DNA of 64,000 nucleotides. Origin: Sporosarcina sp. ANT_H38. Lineage in GTDB: Bacteria; Bacillota; Bacilli; Bacillales_A; Planococcaceae. A program made the translations under genes and the position numbers. Below are positions 34,472 through 42,993 of the stretch, in pieces. Under the pieces are notes generated by a model that did not search any database, was not told the DNA's origin, and was given only the letters and a program-made list of their open reading frames with translations. The stretch is from positions 806,001 to 870,000 of the forward strand of contig NZ_VOBC01000001.1 in assembly GCF_008369195.1 (NCBI RefSeq). Direction: 5' to 3'. Position 1 is the stretch's first letter; every line of letters starts with the position of its first letter.

Positions 34472-35527
34472 ATGTTGAGTCCTGCAGTGAAAAAACAATT
34501 ACACGAGGGAACTGTAATTCCAGCTCATCCTCTTGCTCTAACCGAAAATCGGCAACTTGATGAAGCGGGTCAACGTGCACTTACTCGCTATTATATTGAT
34601 GCAGGTGTGGGGGGGGTTGCAGTTGGTGTCCATACAACCCAGTTTGAAATTCGTGATCCGCAGTTTAATTTATTTGAAAAAGTATTAACCCTTGCGATTG
34701 AAGAGATGAGAAAGGCACAAGTTCCTGATTCATTCATAAAAATTGGTGGAATAAGTGGCCCCATAGAACAGGCGTTAGAAGAGGCGAAATTTATAAAAGC
34801 GATCGGATATGACCTCGGGCTGTTAAGTATGGGGGGATTACACAATGCTACTGAGGAAGATCTACTTAATCGGACTGAAAAAATAGCGGAGATTATTCCA
34901 GTTATAGGATTTTACTTACAGCCGGCAGTAGGAGGGCGCATTCTTTCCTATGATTTTTGGAGAAGGCTTGCTGATATACCGAATGTTTATGGCATAAAGA
35001 TAGCACCTTTTAATAGATATCAATCTCTTGACGTGATTCGGGCGGTTTGCCATTCAAAAAGAAATGAAGAAATCGCTATTTATACCGGCAATGATGACAA
35101 TATTGTTAATGACTTGTTAACAATATATCGAATCAATGTGGACGGGGAAAAGATAGAAAAGCAAATAGTGGGTGGCCTACTTGGTCACTGGTCAGTCTGG
35201 ACGAAAACAACAGTGGCTATTTTTAATGAAATAAAAAGGGTTCGAGCAAAAGGCGAGATTCCAAATGAATTACTAACATTAGGGCAAGAAATAACCGATG
35301 CAAACGCCGCTTTCTTCGACCCGAATAATCAATTTAAAGGGAGCATTGCAGGTATTAATGAAGTATTGGCGAGACAAGGACTTTTGAAAGGTCGTTGGTG
35401 TTTACTTGATAAAGAACAATTAAGCCCAAATCAACTAGCAGAAATAGATCGTGTGTATGTCGACTATCCGCATTTGCATGATGATGCATTTGTGAAAGAG
35501 AACTTAGCCAAATGGTTCAAAGAGTAA
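34472..35527 (+). CDS. Dihydrodipicolinate synthase-family aldolase/lyase
   Basis: 351 residues, DHDPS/N-acetylneuraminate lyase superfamily TIM barrel. GTVIPAHPLALTENRQLDE at the start resembles the substrate loop, and the Schiff-base lysine is in VYGIKIAPFNR. Superfamily members make or break bonds to pyruvate or another 2-oxo acid. It begins directly after the stop of the SDR gene (TAAATG), with AAAAGGAGC upstream, so the pair is coupled. In the island it probably performs the carbon-carbon cleavage or a related aldol step. Confidence 0.85.
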   Translation: MLSPAVKKQLHEGTVIPAHPLALTENRQLDEAGQRALTRYYIDAGVGGVAVGVHTTQFEIRDPQFNLFEKVLTLAIEEMRKAQVPDSFIKIGGISGPIEQALEEAKFIKAIGYDLGLLSMGGLHNATEEDLLNRTEKIAEIIPVIGFYLQPAVGGRILSYDFWRRLADIPNVYGIKIAPFNRYQSLDVIRAVCHSKRNEEIAIYTGNDDNIVNDLLTIYRINVDGEKIEKQIVGGLLGHWSVWTKTTVAIFNEIKRVRAKGEIPNELLTLGQEITDANAAFFDPNNQFKGSIAGINEVLARQGLLKGRWCLLDKEQLSPNQLAEIDRVYVDYPHLHDDAFVKENLAKWFKE

Positions 35528-35539
35528 GGAGTGAATGAA

Positions 35540-36544
35540 ATGAAGTCAATTGTTGCAAGAAGTCAAAAAGTCCATATTATCGAGCGCACGAAACCCATGA
35601 TTAAACCTTCCTATCTATTAATTAAAACACTGCACTCGGTCATTTCACCTGGGACTGAACTAAGCTTGATTGGAATTAGTGAGGAGAGAGAAATCACATT
35701 AGGCTACAGTGCGGTTGGGGTTGTTATGGAATGTGGTGAGGGTGTAGATGACTATCAAAAAGGGGATATTGTTGCCTGTTATGGGGCTCCCTATGTAGGT
35801 CATTCTGACTGTCTACTAGTTCCAACCACATTATGTGCGAAGGTCCCGTCTGGCGTAGAGCCGGAGGAAGCGGCTTTAGCAGGAATTGGCGCGATTGCGA
35901 TTCACGCACTTAGGATTGCAAAACTCGAATTCGGGGAAACGGTTGTTATTGTTGGCTTAGGATTACTTGGTCAAATGATTGCTAAAATAGCCAATGCCGC
36001 TGCATATAATGTGGTTGCCTTCGATATTCAAGCAGAACGGGCAGCAATGCTTCATGAAGAAACCAGTATTCGTTCTTTTTCTACTATCCCGGAGATGGAA
36101 AGTGAAATAGAGAATTGCACGAGAAAATATGGTGCAGATGCGGTTCTTTTATGTGCAGGCGGTAAACGTTCATCACTGACAAATCAGAGTTTAGAGTGGG
36201 TTCGACAACAAGGTAAAGTTGTAATTGTAGGTGATATAGAACCAGACTTCCCTCGAAATCTACTGTTTGCGAAGGAAGCACAAATTCTTATTTCACGTGC
36301 TGGTGGACCAGGGCGATATGACGAAGCGTATGAAAAACAGGCAATCGACTATCCATATGGCTATGTACGCTGGACAGAGGGAAGAAATGTAGCAGAGTAC
36401 CTACGTTTAGTAAAAGACAAACGAATTAATGTCCAACCATTTCTAACGGATCAAGTTGGTTTTAAGGATGCGCCAGCTGCTTATGAAGAGTTGATTAATA
36501 AAAAGTCAATGTCATTGACGAAAATTATTAACTATATAGTTTGA
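35540..36544 (+). CDS. MDR-family alcohol/polyol dehydrogenase
   Basis: 334 residues, medium-chain dehydrogenase fold with a GroES-like N-terminus (ISPGTELSLIGI, GYSAVGVVMECG) and a Rossmann domain with GLGLLG near 145. The catalytic-zinc cysteine and histidine pattern is incomplete and the structural zinc loop is absent, as in several sugar-cluster MDR proteins. ATG 35540 has AAGGAG eight bases upstream. Third gene of the 33455 operon. It probably oxidises a sugar hydroxyl with NAD(P). Confidence 0.85.
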   Translation: MKSIVARSQKVHIIERTKPMIKPSYLLIKTLHSVISPGTELSLIGISEEREITLGYSAVGVVMECGEGVDDYQKGDIVACYGAPYVGHSDCLLVPTTLCAKVPSGVEPEEAALAGIGAIAIHALRIAKLEFGETVVIVGLGLLGQMIAKIANAAAYNVVAFDIQAERAAMLHEETSIRSFSTIPEMESEIENCTRKYGADAVLLCAGGKRSSLTNQSLEWVRQQGKVVIVGDIEPDFPRNLLFAKEAQILISRAGGPGRYDEAYEKQAIDYPYGYVRWTEGRNVAEYLRLVKDKRINVQPFLTDQVGFKDAPAAYEELINKKSMSLTKIINYIV

Positions 36545-36653
36545 AATAAAGAACCCAATTGAATTCGCTTCGGCTACCCAGTGTCCTGTTACTGGACGCT
36601 GTAAAGCGCATTCGCTCAGTATATATTGGTATTCATTTGTTCAATGTTTATAG
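36545..36653 (+). repeat. Dispersed repeat, copy R3
   Basis: AAAGAACCCAATTGAATTCGC to TTGTTCAATGTTTATAG, with GTCCTGTTACTGGAC in the middle. It starts at the dehydrogenase stop codon and ends two bases before the MITE-like element. Confidence 0.75.
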
Positions 36654-36655
36654 AA

Positions 36656-37032
36656 ATGAATCGATTTCACAATTACTTATTTCATGTATAAAGACGAACG
36701 ATATAATTCATCTACCTATTCATTGTCCGTCAATTTTCCGAACTACTCTCGTTGATTGTAGCGCAAGGTGGCGACTCCTGCGGGAACAGCGCGAGCTGAA
36801 GACCCCGCAGGAAGAGACGTCACGTAGGACGGCTTTTGCGACCAAAAGCGAAGCGTTGGGAGCAGTGGGAGCAATGGATGTAAAATTTCTGCAAAAGGCG
36901 CAGAAATTATTACAAATCGAACCCTGCGCTGTTCGATTGGCTGAAGCCGTGCCCGCGGAAAGCGTCCACCTGGAGCGGAAATCAACATTGTTCGTTTTTC
37001 CCGTTTAATAATCCTATTATGAAATTGATTCA
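36656..37032 (-). mobile_element. MITE-like element, copy A
   Basis: 377 bp bounded by inverted ends ATGAATCGATTTCA (36656-36669) and TGAAATTGATTCA (37020-37032). The core is highly conserved with copies B and C, including the palindromic GCGGGAACAGCGCGAGCTGAAG. It codes for nothing, though one frame stays open. Inverted relative to B and C; no transposase is near. Confidence 0.85.
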
Positions 37033-37102
37033 AATGAGTATATTAAAACCTTTAACTAGAGTGTCGCCTACTATTCCTATTATATAGAAGGGAGTTATGT
37101 GT

Positions 37103-38155
37103 ATGTTGAAAGTTGGTGTTATTGGAGGGGGTTCTATTTCTGAGTTCCATATTAATCCGTATATGAAAAATGATGAAGTAGAGTTAGTTGCGTTATGTGA
37201 TAGCAATGAACAGCGACTAGTCAAAGTTGGTGAACGCTATAGTGTAACTGAATTGTATAGCAACTATGAAGAGTTATTGCGAAATTCGGAAATCGATGCG
37301 GTTAGTATTTGTACGTGGAATAACACGCATGCAGTGATTGCAATTGCAGCATTGGAAGCAGGAAAGCATGTATTGGTTGAGAAGCCATTATGTATGACTG
37401 TCGAACAAGCAGAAGCTGTAGAATCGGCAGTTAAGAAATCAGGTAAAATACTACAGGTTGGTTTTGTCAGGCGTCATGGAGATAATACAAAGCTACTCAA
37501 GCAATTTATCGATCAAGATGAACTTGGTGAAATTTATTATGCAAAGGCTTCTTGTTTAAGAAGGCTTGGTAATCCTGGTGGCTGGTTTAGTGATCAGTCG
37601 AAATCAGGTGGGGGACCGCTTATTGATTTAGGTGTTCACATGATTGATATCTGTTGGTATCTGATGGGGAAACCACGACCTGTCTCGGTTAGTGGGAATA
37701 CATATTCAAAGTTAGGCAATCGGAGCCATATACAAAACCTATCATTCTACCAAGCGGCTGACTATGATCCAGCCTTAAATGATGTGGAAGATTTGGCAAA
37801 TGCGCTCATTCGGTTTGACAATGGTGCATCTTTGTTCGTAGATGTTAGCTTTACACTTCACGCCAAAGAGGATGAGTTATACGTTAAATTGTTTGGAGAA
37901 AAAGGTGGCGCAGAAATTGAACCGGAATTAGCAATGGTGACTGAGAAAAATAATACGATTTTAAATATTACACCACAAATTGATAATCTAAGCTTCGATT
38001 TTGAAAAAGCCTTTAGAAACGAAATCAATCATTTCGTTGACTGTTGTTCAAAAGGAAAAGAATCGATTGCACCTGTCGCTGATGGTGTGCAAGTTATGAA
38101 AATGTTGAATGCCGTCTATGAGTCAGCAAAAACGGGCAAAGAAGTTTATGTATAA
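37103..38155 (+). CDS. Gfo/Idh/MocA-family oxidoreductase (2)
   Basis: 350 residues. Rossmann motif GVIGGGSISEFH, the NAD-binding EKP motif (VLVEKPLCM, about 91-99), and the catalytic-side DLGVHMIDICWYLMG of sugar dehydrogenases such as inositol and glucose-fructose oxidoreductases. ATG 37103 has GGGAG nine bases upstream; an ATG two codons earlier is too close. It opens the second operon of the island, whose five genes are packed tightly, 61 bases beyond the MITE. Confidence 0.9.
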   Translation: MLKVGVIGGGSISEFHINPYMKNDEVELVALCDSNEQRLVKVGERYSVTELYSNYEELLRNSEIDAVSICTWNNTHAVIAIAALEAGKHVLVEKPLCMTVEQAEAVESAVKKSGKILQVGFVRRHGDNTKLLKQFIDQDELGEIYYAKASCLRRLGNPGGWFSDQSKSGGGPLIDLGVHMIDICWYLMGKPRPVSVSGNTYSKLGNRSHIQNLSFYQAADYDPALNDVEDLANALIRFDNGASLFVDVSFTLHAKEDELYVKLFGEKGGAEIEPELAMVTEKNNTILNITPQIDNLSFDFEKAFRNEINHFVDCCSKGKESIAPVADGVQVMKMLNAVYESAKTGKEVYV

Positions 38156-39718
38156 ATGAAAACGGTGGATAAAGATGTTGTCATTATAGGTGGTGGACTT
38201 GGTGGTTGTGCAGCAGCGTTATCAGCATGTGCCAATGGCTTACACGTCTTATTAACTGAAGAAACCGATTGGATAGGTGGTCAAGTTACTTCACAAGGGG
38301 TTCCACCTGACGAACATCAGTGGATCGAAGAATTTGGTTCAACACGGAGGTACCAAACGTATCGAAGAAAGGTACGAGAATTTTATTTACGAACAATGGA
38401 TGTAAAAATTACTAAAACACCATTTAATCCGGGGAATGGTTTGGTAAGTAGCATTTGTCATGATCCGAGAGTTAGTCTGCATGTATTGAATGAAATGCTC
38501 CTGCCATATGTCTTAACAAACCAACTTACGATTCTATTGAACACGATAGTTACCAAGGTTAATAGAAATGAAAGAACAGTAACTAGCGTAACTTATAAAA
38601 ATGCAGTGACTGGTATAGAAGAAATGGCTACTGCACCCTATTTCATCGATGCTACAGAGGCTGGAGATCTATTACCATTAGCTGGTGTTGGCTATGTAAC
38701 AGGTGCGGAAGCAAAAGCTGACACACATGAACCGCATGCATTAGAAGTCGCGGACCCGAATGATATTCAAGCTTTCACATATGTACTTGGAATGGAATAC
38801 CGACAAGGAGAAAATCATACGATACCTGAGCCGAAGATGTACGAGTTTTGGAAAGAATTTCATCCAGCTATATGGCCTGATAACTATTTAAGCTTTTTTG
38901 CGCCACATCCGATTACGAAAGAGATAAGAGAATATACGCTGTTTCGCGAAGAGACAGGCTTTCCTCTCTGGGATTACCGACGTTGCTTTGATAAAGAACA
39001 GTTTAATGCACCGGTCGATGCTGGTGATGTCAGCCTAATGAATTGGCCACAAAGTGATTACTTCTTAGGTAATATTTACGATGTGTCCGACGTAGAAAAA
39101 GAGAAACATCTCTATCAAGCTAAACAGTTAAGTTTGTCGCTATTGTATTGGTTACAAACCGAAGCACCACGGCCTAATGGGGAAAAAGGATATCCAGGGT
39201 TGAAACTTCGTAAAGATCTATTTGTAACTGAAGATGGCTTAGCAAAAGCAGCCTATATAAGAGAAGCGAGACGGATCAAAGCAGAGTACACCATAGTAGA
39301 GCAGGATGTTTCAGCTGATTTTAATGAAGGAAAGACAGGGAAGGTATATGTTGACCGGATAGGGATTGGATCATATAGCATCGATTTACATCCAAGTATG
39401 TCAGGGAGAACCTATCTGGATATAAAAGCATTACCATTTCATATCCCATTAGGTGCGCTGATCCCGAAAGATACAGCTAATCTGTTAGCAGGCAGTAAAA
39501 ATATTGGCACAACACATATAACAAACGGCTGCTATCGTCTTCATCCAACAGAGTGGAATATAGGTGAGGCATGCGGTGCCTTAGTGGCTTTTTGTATAAC
39601 AAACAAAACTGATCCAAAAACAGTTCGAGAAAATAATCTGATAGTAAAAAGGTTTCAAGATATGTTAAGAGCAGACGGTTTTGAATTAGAGTGGCCTGCA
39701 GAATTTTATTGTGAGTAA
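38156..39718 (+). CDS. FAD-dependent oxidoreductase (PF12831 type), 1
   Basis: 520 residues. The dinucleotide motif is VVIIGGGLGGCAAAL (8-22) and FAD-side TEETDWIGGQVTSQG. The C-terminus has LAGSKNIGTTHITNGCYRLHPTEWNIGEACG, where the FAD/flavin-binding family FAD_oxidored is conserved. These enzymes occur in glycan and sugar-acid catabolic clusters and may oxidise a keto-sugar or sugar hydroxyl. It starts immediately after the stop of the Gfo/Idh gene (TAAATG). A second homologue is at 51302. Confidence 0.85.
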   Translation: MKTVDKDVVIIGGGLGGCAAALSACANGLHVLLTEETDWIGGQVTSQGVPPDEHQWIEEFGSTRRYQTYRRKVREFYLRTMDVKITKTPFNPGNGLVSSICHDPRVSLHVLNEMLLPYVLTNQLTILLNTIVTKVNRNERTVTSVTYKNAVTGIEEMATAPYFIDATEAGDLLPLAGVGYVTGAEAKADTHEPHALEVADPNDIQAFTYVLGMEYRQGENHTIPEPKMYEFWKEFHPAIWPDNYLSFFAPHPITKEIREYTLFREETGFPLWDYRRCFDKEQFNAPVDAGDVSLMNWPQSDYFLGNIYDVSDVEKEKHLYQAKQLSLSLLYWLQTEAPRPNGEKGYPGLKLRKDLFVTEDGLAKAAYIREARRIKAEYTIVEQDVSADFNEGKTGKVYVDRIGIGSYSIDLHPSMSGRTYLDIKALPFHIPLGALIPKDTANLLAGSKNIGTTHITNGCYRLHPTEWNIGEACGALVAFCITNKTDPKTVRENNLIVKRFQDMLRADGFELEWPAEFYCE

Positions 39719-39743
39719 AGGACAATTGAATTGGAGGAGTAGT

Positions 39744-40586
39744 ATGAAAATTAGTGTGAGTATGTATAGCTTGGCATCGACTATCAGAAAAGAGAACTGG
39801 TCGATCGTCGATTTTATTGACTATGCAAGCAGTATTTCATCGGATTGGGTGGAATTGCTCGATATTTATTGGACGAATAAAGAAGATAAATACGAAGAAA
39901 TCGGTGAAGTACTAACCGCATTGAAAAGCTGTCAATTACAAGTGTCTGCATACGATATCATGAATAACTTTGTGAAAGAATAAGTCCAAGAACGTGCTGA
40001 AGAAGTGGTAAAGGTTTTGAATGGTATTCAGATTGCAAAAAAACTTGGCACGAATATTGTGCGCATATTTTGTGGCGATATCCAACGTGACAAAACATAT
40101 GAAAATGGTTCAGCCTGGATTATCGAAGGTTTGAAGAAATGTGCCGAAACAGCTGAAAAAGAGCAAGTCTATTTAGCTATTGAAAATCACGGCTTATTAG
40201 CCGGTAAGAGTAAGCAAGTAAGCGAGATTATAAAGGCAGTGAATAGTCCTTTTGTAAAATCAACGTTTGATACTGGAAACTTTTTGCTTGTCCATGAAAA
40301 ACCGTCACAAGCATTTGAGCAGTTGAAAAATGAAATTGTTCATGTTCATTTTAAAGATTTTCGTGAAAAAGTAGAAAATGAGTCACTCCATGGGTTTCTT
40401 TCAACAGAAGGGGTTGAGTTAATCGGGGTTATTCCTGGTGATGGAGAAGTAGATCTTGCTTATATTGTAAATGGATTAAAAAGTAGTAAGTATGATGGCT
40501 GGTTATCAATTGAATATGAAGGATATGACGACGCTAAAATGGCAAATAAAGAAGCGGTTAACCGTTTAAGAAACCTATTGAGATAG
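39744..40586 (+). pseudogene. TIM-barrel sugar isomerase/epimerase interrupted by one TAA
   Basis: Read straight through, this is a 281-codon protein of the xylose-isomerase-like TIM-barrel family: MKISVSMYSLASTIRK at the start, later AIENHGL, STFDTGNFLL, VHVHFKDF and LSIEYEGYDD, the metal-binding strands. A single TAA (39981-39983, codon 80) breaks the frame; before and after it the reading frame is the same and family-like. As written only an 80-residue fragment could be made, unless the stop is read through or the downstream part restarts. ATG 39744 has GGAGGAG upstream. Confidence 0.85.
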
Positions 40587-40602
40587 GGAGTTGAAAGTAA
40601 AC

Positions 40603-41322
40603 ATGAAAATCGTATTTGCTAGCTTAGAGAAACTCGACTTTCGTAATACATTAGAAAATGTAAGTCTAATAGAGTCTGTTGAACAACTAAAAAATGCTAC
40701 TAATGAAGATACAACATATGTGTTAGCGGAATCTGAAGAGTATTTAAAAATTGTGGGCGATAGCAAAAATGCAGTATATATTCCATTCACTGAGTTAACA
40801 GCTGACTATCAAAGACTAGGTTGGCATGTCTATTTTGATTTAGAAAATTACCCGTTTTATCAAAAGGTAAAAGAGATGGTCGAAAAAGATGATAAACCTA
40901 AAGGGGTTCTCCGTTTTAGACGCATGGTGAATCAATATGAAAACAATTCGATACTCACGGGTGATTTATATGTATTATCGTCATTACTTGGGAAGGCGCA
41001 AGGTATTCAAGTGAAAAAAACGGATCAATCTGTAATACCCACACATACGATTATTTTAATGGATTTTGGTGAGGGAACAATGGCACATATTGAATATACA
41101 GTGGCTGAGCAAGAGCGAATTGAGTTTGAATGGAGCGGGATTAAAACGATTATCGAATTTGATAGTGATCAGATGAGACCAATTCAGCGAGGAAGTCAGC
41201 CGCCTCTACCATTAGCCTATTCGGTCGATGCCATTTTAGCATCAGCACAGAAAGTAGATCAGGAGCTAGTAAATCAAATGAATTATTTTAGTAAGCTAAT
41301 AAATGGGGGAGATCATTTATGA
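40603..41322 (+). CDS. Unknown protein in the sugar operon
   Basis: 239 residues. The N-terminal half is a Rossmann-like alpha/beta arrangement without a glycine loop; the C-terminal half (about 120-225) has the beta-sheet look of the Gfo/Idh C-terminal domain (ILTGDLYVLSSLLGKAQGI). It may be a substrate-binding or inactive relative of those dehydrogenases. It overlaps the next gene by four bases (ATGA). An alternative TTG start at 40591 adds four residues. I do not recognise a named family. Confidence 0.7.
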   Translation: MKIVFASLEKLDFRNTLENVSLIESVEQLKNATNEDTTYVLAESEEYLKIVGDSKNAVYIPFTELTADYQRLGWHVYFDLENYPFYQKVKEMVEKDDKPKGVLRFRRMVNQYENNSILTGDLYVLSSLLGKAQGIQVKKTDQSVIPTHTIILMDFGEGTMAHIEYTVAEQERIEFEWSGIKTIIEFDSDQMRPIQRGSQPPLPLAYSVDAILASAQKVDQELVNQMNYFSKLINGGDHL

Positions 41323-42293
41323 AGGCCGGCATGATGAGTTTTGCGCATATGCATGCATACAGTTATGCGGATAGTGTAAAGAGAATACCAAACGTTGAGT
41401 TAGTAGGCATCTTTGATGAAAACGTTGAAAGAGGACAACTAGTTGCGAAAACATATAATACGGTCCACTACAGTGATCAAGTAGAATTTCTAGAATTGGA
41501 AATGGATGCTGTCATTATTTGCAGTGAAAACAATCGACACAAAGAAATGGTTGTAAATGCTGCGAAAGCAAAGAAACATATCCTTTGTGAAAAACCAATT
41601 GCAACAAACCTTACAGACGCTAAAGAAATGATCCAAGTATGTAAAGATCATGCTGTTATTTTGCAAATTGCATATCCTGTACGATTCAGCTCGCCAATTC
41701 AACAAGTAAAAGAAATGATTGATAACGGAGATCTGGGTGAAATTATAGCTTTTCGGACGACCAATCGAGGGCAAAATCCTGGGGGCTGGTTTATAGATGA
41801 AGAACAATCTGGTGGTGGTGCTGTATTAGATCATACCGTACATATGGTTGATATCATGAGATGGTATTTAAATGAAGAAGTCATAGAGGTAAAGGCAATT
41901 ATTGATTCCTATTTTCATGATATAGCGATTGATGATGCTGGACTTCTCACATTAGAATTCGCTAATGGCGTAATTGCTTCACATGATGCAAGTTGGTCTC
42001 GTTTTACAGAGTATCCAACATGGGGAGATGTGACGATTGAAGTGATTGGGACGAAGCAAACTGTGAAAGTCGATGCATTAAAAGAGCATGTGAGGATGTT
42101 CAGCAGTGTAAAAAAATCATTGGAGCACGTTTTTTATGGAAACGACATGGACTTGGGATTGATTCGTGATTTTATCAACTGTGTGAAAGAAGGAAGAGAA
42201 CCGTCTATCACAGGTTATGACGGACTGAAATCATTGGAGGTTTCATTGGCAGCATATGAATCAAGTAAACTTAAAAAGGCGATTAGGTTATAA
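41319..42293 (+). CDS. Gfo/Idh/MocA-family oxidoreductase (3)
   Basis: 324 residues. N-terminal Rossmann domain (MKAGMMSFAHMHAYSYADS), EKP motif CEKPIATN near 90-97, and catalytic GGGAVLDHTVHMVDIMRWYL at about 165-184. Its start overlaps the upstream stop, so the two are translationally coupled. It ends the second island operon, followed by a terminator that is an exact copy of one at 49367. Confidence 0.9.
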   Translation: MKAGMMSFAHMHAYSYADSVKRIPNVELVGIFDENVERGQLVAKTYNTVHYSDQVEFLELEMDAVIICSENNRHKEMVVNAAKAKKHILCEKPIATNLTDAKEMIQVCKDHAVILQIAYPVRFSSPIQQVKEMIDNGDLGEIIAFRTTNRGQNPGGWFIDEEQSGGGAVLDHTVHMVDIMRWYLNEEVIEVKAIIDSYFHDIAIDDAGLLTLEFANGVIASHDASWSRFTEYPTWGDVTIEVIGTKQTVKVDALKEHVRMFSSVKKSLEHVFYGNDMDLGLIRDFINCVKEGREPSITGYDGLKSLEVSLAAYESSKLKKAIRL

Positions 42294-42298
42294 ACACT

Positions 42299-42357
42299 AA
42301 TAAAGGCACTAGTTTTCATCGATTTTGATAGGAAGCTGTAGTGTCCTTTTATTGTTT
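42299..42357 (+). terminator. Terminator, copy 1 of an exact 59-bp repeat
   Basis: AAAGGCACTA pairs with TAGTGTCCTTT (one bulge) and T-rich sequence follows. The 59 bases are identical to 49367-49425. Confidence 0.9.
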
Positions 42358-42477
42358 GATTTTTAATATGGGGATATCATTTAGAAAAAAGTGTTAAATT
42401 GCTTTTTGTGGTAGTCATTGGAGAAGTGCTTGGATTATAATGTCGCTAGGTGAATATTCTGTTTTCGGAATATAAGT

Positions 42478-42842
42478 GAGTCAATTTCATAATTGAGGAA
42501 TCAGCCATAAAAATTTGAACAAAGTTGATTGCCGCTTCAGGTAGACGCTTTCCGTAGGCACGGCTTCAGCCAATCGAACAGCGCAGGGTACGATTTGTGA
42601 ATTTCTACGTCTTTCGCAGAAATATTACATCCACTGCTCCCAACACTTCGCTTTTGGTCGCAAAAGCTGTCCTACCTGACGTCTCTTCCTGGGGGGGCTT
42701 CAGCTCGCGCTGTTCCCGCAGGAGTCGCCACCTTCCGCTATAATCAACGAAATTAGTCCGGGAAATTGACGGACATTGAATTGATAGATGAATTATATCA
42801 TTCGACTTTACACATGAAATAAGTAATTGTGAAATCGATTTA
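42478..42842 (+). mobile_element. MITE-like element, copy B
   Basis: 365 bp from GAGTCAATTTCA (42478-42489) to TGAAATCGATTTA (42830-42842). It carries the full-length core found in A, including the CGAACAGCGCAGGGT block missing from C, but in the opposite orientation to A. The ends are slightly worn. Confidence 0.85.
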
Positions 42843-42993
42843 AGTAAAAACTTATTCGCGGTTTAATTGATAGCGAAAGAGGACGCAGTAGTTAACTAAC
42901 TATATGCTGTAAAGCTGGATGAATCTGTTTTTGCTTTAGCAAAGATATATTTTTGGTAACTCCAAAATTAGTAGATTAGGGGGATTAACTAAA

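Noticed and set aside
36559..37008. Open frames on both strands inside MITE copy A
   Set aside because: They coincide with the repeated non-coding core, and the frames are not kept in copies B and C.
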